Translations under genes and position numbers: made by a program
DNA from: an uncultured Butyrivibrio sp.
Lineage (GTDB): Bacteria > Bacillota > Clostridia > Lachnospirales > Lachnospiraceae
Direction of reading: 5' to 3'
Assembly: GCF_947169445.1 (NCBI RefSeq)
Contig: NZ_CAMVPU010000016.1
Span: 1-64,000, forward strand
Length of the DNA: 64,000 nt
The notes under the pieces: model-generated
What the model was told of the DNA's origin: nothing
Seen by the model: only the letters and a program-made list of their open reading frames with translations
The model's database searches: none
Part shown: positions 62,766 to 64,000 of the stretch, in pieces
How the letters are laid out: the number at the start of each line of letters is the position of its first letter
How positions within the stretch are numbered: position 1 is the stretch's first letter

Positions 62766-63430
62766 AGCTGTGGACAGCAACCCGTTCAACAATTGCATAG
62801 ATCTTCTGCGAAACACATCGAGATATTTTTTCGCCTTATGAGTGGAGAGGGAAGTTCATGAGCTTTGCAAGTTAAGGCAGGAATTCATTATATGGCTCAA
62901 CATGTCTGAACATCCGACGGCTGTCTTTCGCGCAGTGCTTTTCTCGCTCGTCACTGGCAAATGAAACATTTCTTAGATGTTCGCGCACCCTTTCTTTCAA
63001 TGCGCCGCTCGTAGGCCAAAACTTGCAGGGCGAATCAAAAATATAAAACAGAAAATGCCATAGCTCGCATAGCGAGCGTATATAACGATAAGGAATCTAT
63101 CTTCCAAGCTAGCTTGAAGAAGTAGATTCCTTATCGTTATTAAGGTGCTCCGCACCTGTATGGCATTTTCTTAAGAAAAGCATAATTATCGCCCTGCTTC
63201 AAACAAGTCCTCCGAGGGCGCAGGAAAGGATGCTTTGCGAACATTAGAAATGGCATTTGCCATCTAAGACTCGCGGCGAAAAAGCACCTGCTTGAAAGCG
63301 GCCTAGGATGTGAGTTTTGAGCCATAGAATTCCTGCCTTAACTTGCAAGGCCATGAACCCCCGACAGGAGTGGCGAAAAAAATCTCGAGTGTGAGCAGAC
63401 GCTCTTAACATGTTGTGGGTGGGACAAAAA
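62766..63430. ncRNA. Giant nested fold-back, candidate large ornate RNA
   Basis: About 660 nt with no real gene pairs with itself from both ends inwards. Helices read, left/right: TCTGC 62805/63395; a 16-17 bp U-rich stem 62819-62835/63372-63387; GTTCATG 62854/63352; a perfect 22-bp stem 62865-62886/63327-63348; TATGGCTCAA 62891/63317; CATCC 62911/63306; CTTTC 62925/63294; GTGCTTTT 62935/63280; GGCAAATG 62956/63254; ATTTCT 62968/63246; ATGTTCGC 62977/63237; CCTTTC 62989/63224; GCGCC 63002/63217; GCAGGGCGA 63025/63189; AGAAAATGCCATA 63050/63159; TAACGATAAGGAATCTA 63083/63123. Side hairpins GCTCGC/GCGAGC and GGTGC/GCACC flank the apex. Internal loops occur throughout. Strand and ends are undetermined. 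Confidence 0.75.
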
Positions 63431-63454
63431 TGTGAAGGGGAAGGCAATAATGAA

Positions 63455-63483
63455 TTGTGTGCCATGTTTTTTTATCATATAAT
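63455..63483 (+). promoter_or_regulatory. Promoter of the partial ABC transporter gene
   Basis: TTGTGT at 63455-63460, a 17-bp spacer and TATAAT at 63478-63483, about 90 bp before the start codon. Confidence 0.65.
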
Positions 63484-63573
63484 GAGAAAGACTGGCGTAG
63501 TGGGCATTTGTGCAGAGATGGTTATGGGGAACCTGCATATTTTGGCCGTTTGACAGGAAAGGGTGGTGGAAAA

Positions 63574-64000
63574 ATGTGGAGTGAGTATGAAGAAAGTAAG
63601 GACAATCCCTTACATCGGGAGTTTGGGATTTGGAGTAACACGTGCTTTATCCTAAAGAAGATGGCTAAGTACAAGCCTGATGTAATTGTACTAATTGTTG
63701 TGGGAGTTATATGCAGTTCGGTTCTGTCCTACTTCTGGGGAATTTTTGGAAAATATGTTATTGATATAATACAGATGGGGGCTTCAGAGGAGGAGGGTGT
63801 AAGACGCCTTTTACAGGTAATTCTGATTGAAGGAAGCATTGCCTTTGTTCTCAATATTGGAAATGCCCTGTCTAATAATATTGTCTGGTATAAGCTTATT
63901 TATGTTCGCATGAATATGATAACTGAGAGGATTGCCAAGGTTTTGAGCCTTCGCTACGAGCTGATAGAAAGGCCTGATGTTCTCGATGTTGCTATGCGTG
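63574..64000 (+). CDS. ABC transporter, N-terminal membrane part (cut by window end)
   Basis: An open frame from ATG 63574 runs to the window edge (142 codons). It begins with a soluble MWSEYEESKDNPLHREFG stretch, then a transmembrane helix at about residues 38-60 (VIVLIVVGVICSSVLSYFWG), a second at about 84-104 and the cytoplasmic loop ending PDVLDVAMR. This matches the transmembrane domain of an ABC exporter half-transporter (membrane plus ATPase) of clostridial type. The ATPase lies beyond the window. The ribosome site is weak (GGGTGGTGG). A double-glycine peptide gene lies 6 kb upstream, too far to infer a link. Confidence 0.75.
   Translation, partial: MWSEYEESKDNPLHREFGIWSNTCFILKKMAKYKPDVIVLIVVGVICSSVLSYFWGIFGKYVIDIIQMGASEEEGVRRLLQVILIEGSIAFVLNIGNALSNNIVWYKLIYVRMNMITERIAKVLSLRYELIERPDVLDVAMR

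Noticed and set aside
63140..63538. Minus-strand ORFs of 61-73 codons in the giant fold-back
   Set aside because: They are short, overlap each other in different frames and follow the paired arms; no ribosome site or family.

Overview
The window looks like chromosome of a Lachnospiraceae bacterium (Clostridia), most likely Butyrivibrio or Pseudobutyrivibrio. The reasons are a moderately AT-rich genome, strong AGGAGG-type ribosome sites, frequent TTG starts, a PPi-type phosphofructokinase, an AP2-domain protein, many cyclic-di-GMP and phosphatase signalling proteins and a large GH2 enzyme. No marker gene fixes the genus, so this is inference.

Layout. 1-10.07 kb is a division and cell-wall (dcw) cluster: mraZ, rsmH, ftsL-like, a class B PBP, mraY, murD, ftsW, divIB/ftsQ, then ftsZ from its own promoter. 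An array of five AAGTGKTA boxes lies between the mraZ promoter and the mraZ start. 10.1-11.2 kb holds two repeat/hairpin elements, nrdR with tandem NrdR boxes, and a 181-nt fold-back. 11.3-16.3 kb is a five-gene oligopeptide-type ABC importer. 16.4-26.2 kb carries a small unknown protein, an AroE-AroK fusion, queH, argS, a MATE exporter, an L,D-transpeptidase, a small membrane protein and a membrane SpoIIE-type phosphatase. 26.2-36.9 kb has the AP2 protein (minus), thrC, citrate synthase, an MFS transporter, a propeller/HD-GYP receptor, a YfcC-type carrier and deoC (minus).

37.0-39.1 kb is an AT-rich island with an orphan PD-(D/E)XK-like protein, repeats and hairpins. 39.1-46.4 kb carries an aminopeptidase P, an independently transcribed structured RNA (6S candidate), a YihY pseudogene, an AI-2E family protein, an endonuclease/phosphatase protein, pfp and hup. 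46.4-53.5 kb has a serine hydrolase (minus), an EAL protein, an HPr-like protein without its histidine, degV (minus), and a GGDEF gene downstream of a roughly 260-nt structured RNA. 53.5-64 kb has mntP, a GH2 enzyme, a double-glycine peptide, a LysR regulator, T-box-controlled pheST, a second copy of the 181-nt fold-back, a giant nested fold-back of about 660 nt with no gene, and the start of an ABC exporter.

The strongest candidates for something new are the nested fold-back at about 62.77-63.43 kb (at least 17 helices read by eye), the two-copy fold-back family whose stems differ in sequence but still pair (10.94 and 62.57 kb), and the unassigned structured RNA upstream of the GGDEF gene (51.37-51.64 kb). 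All identifications come from reading the sequence; no database search was run.
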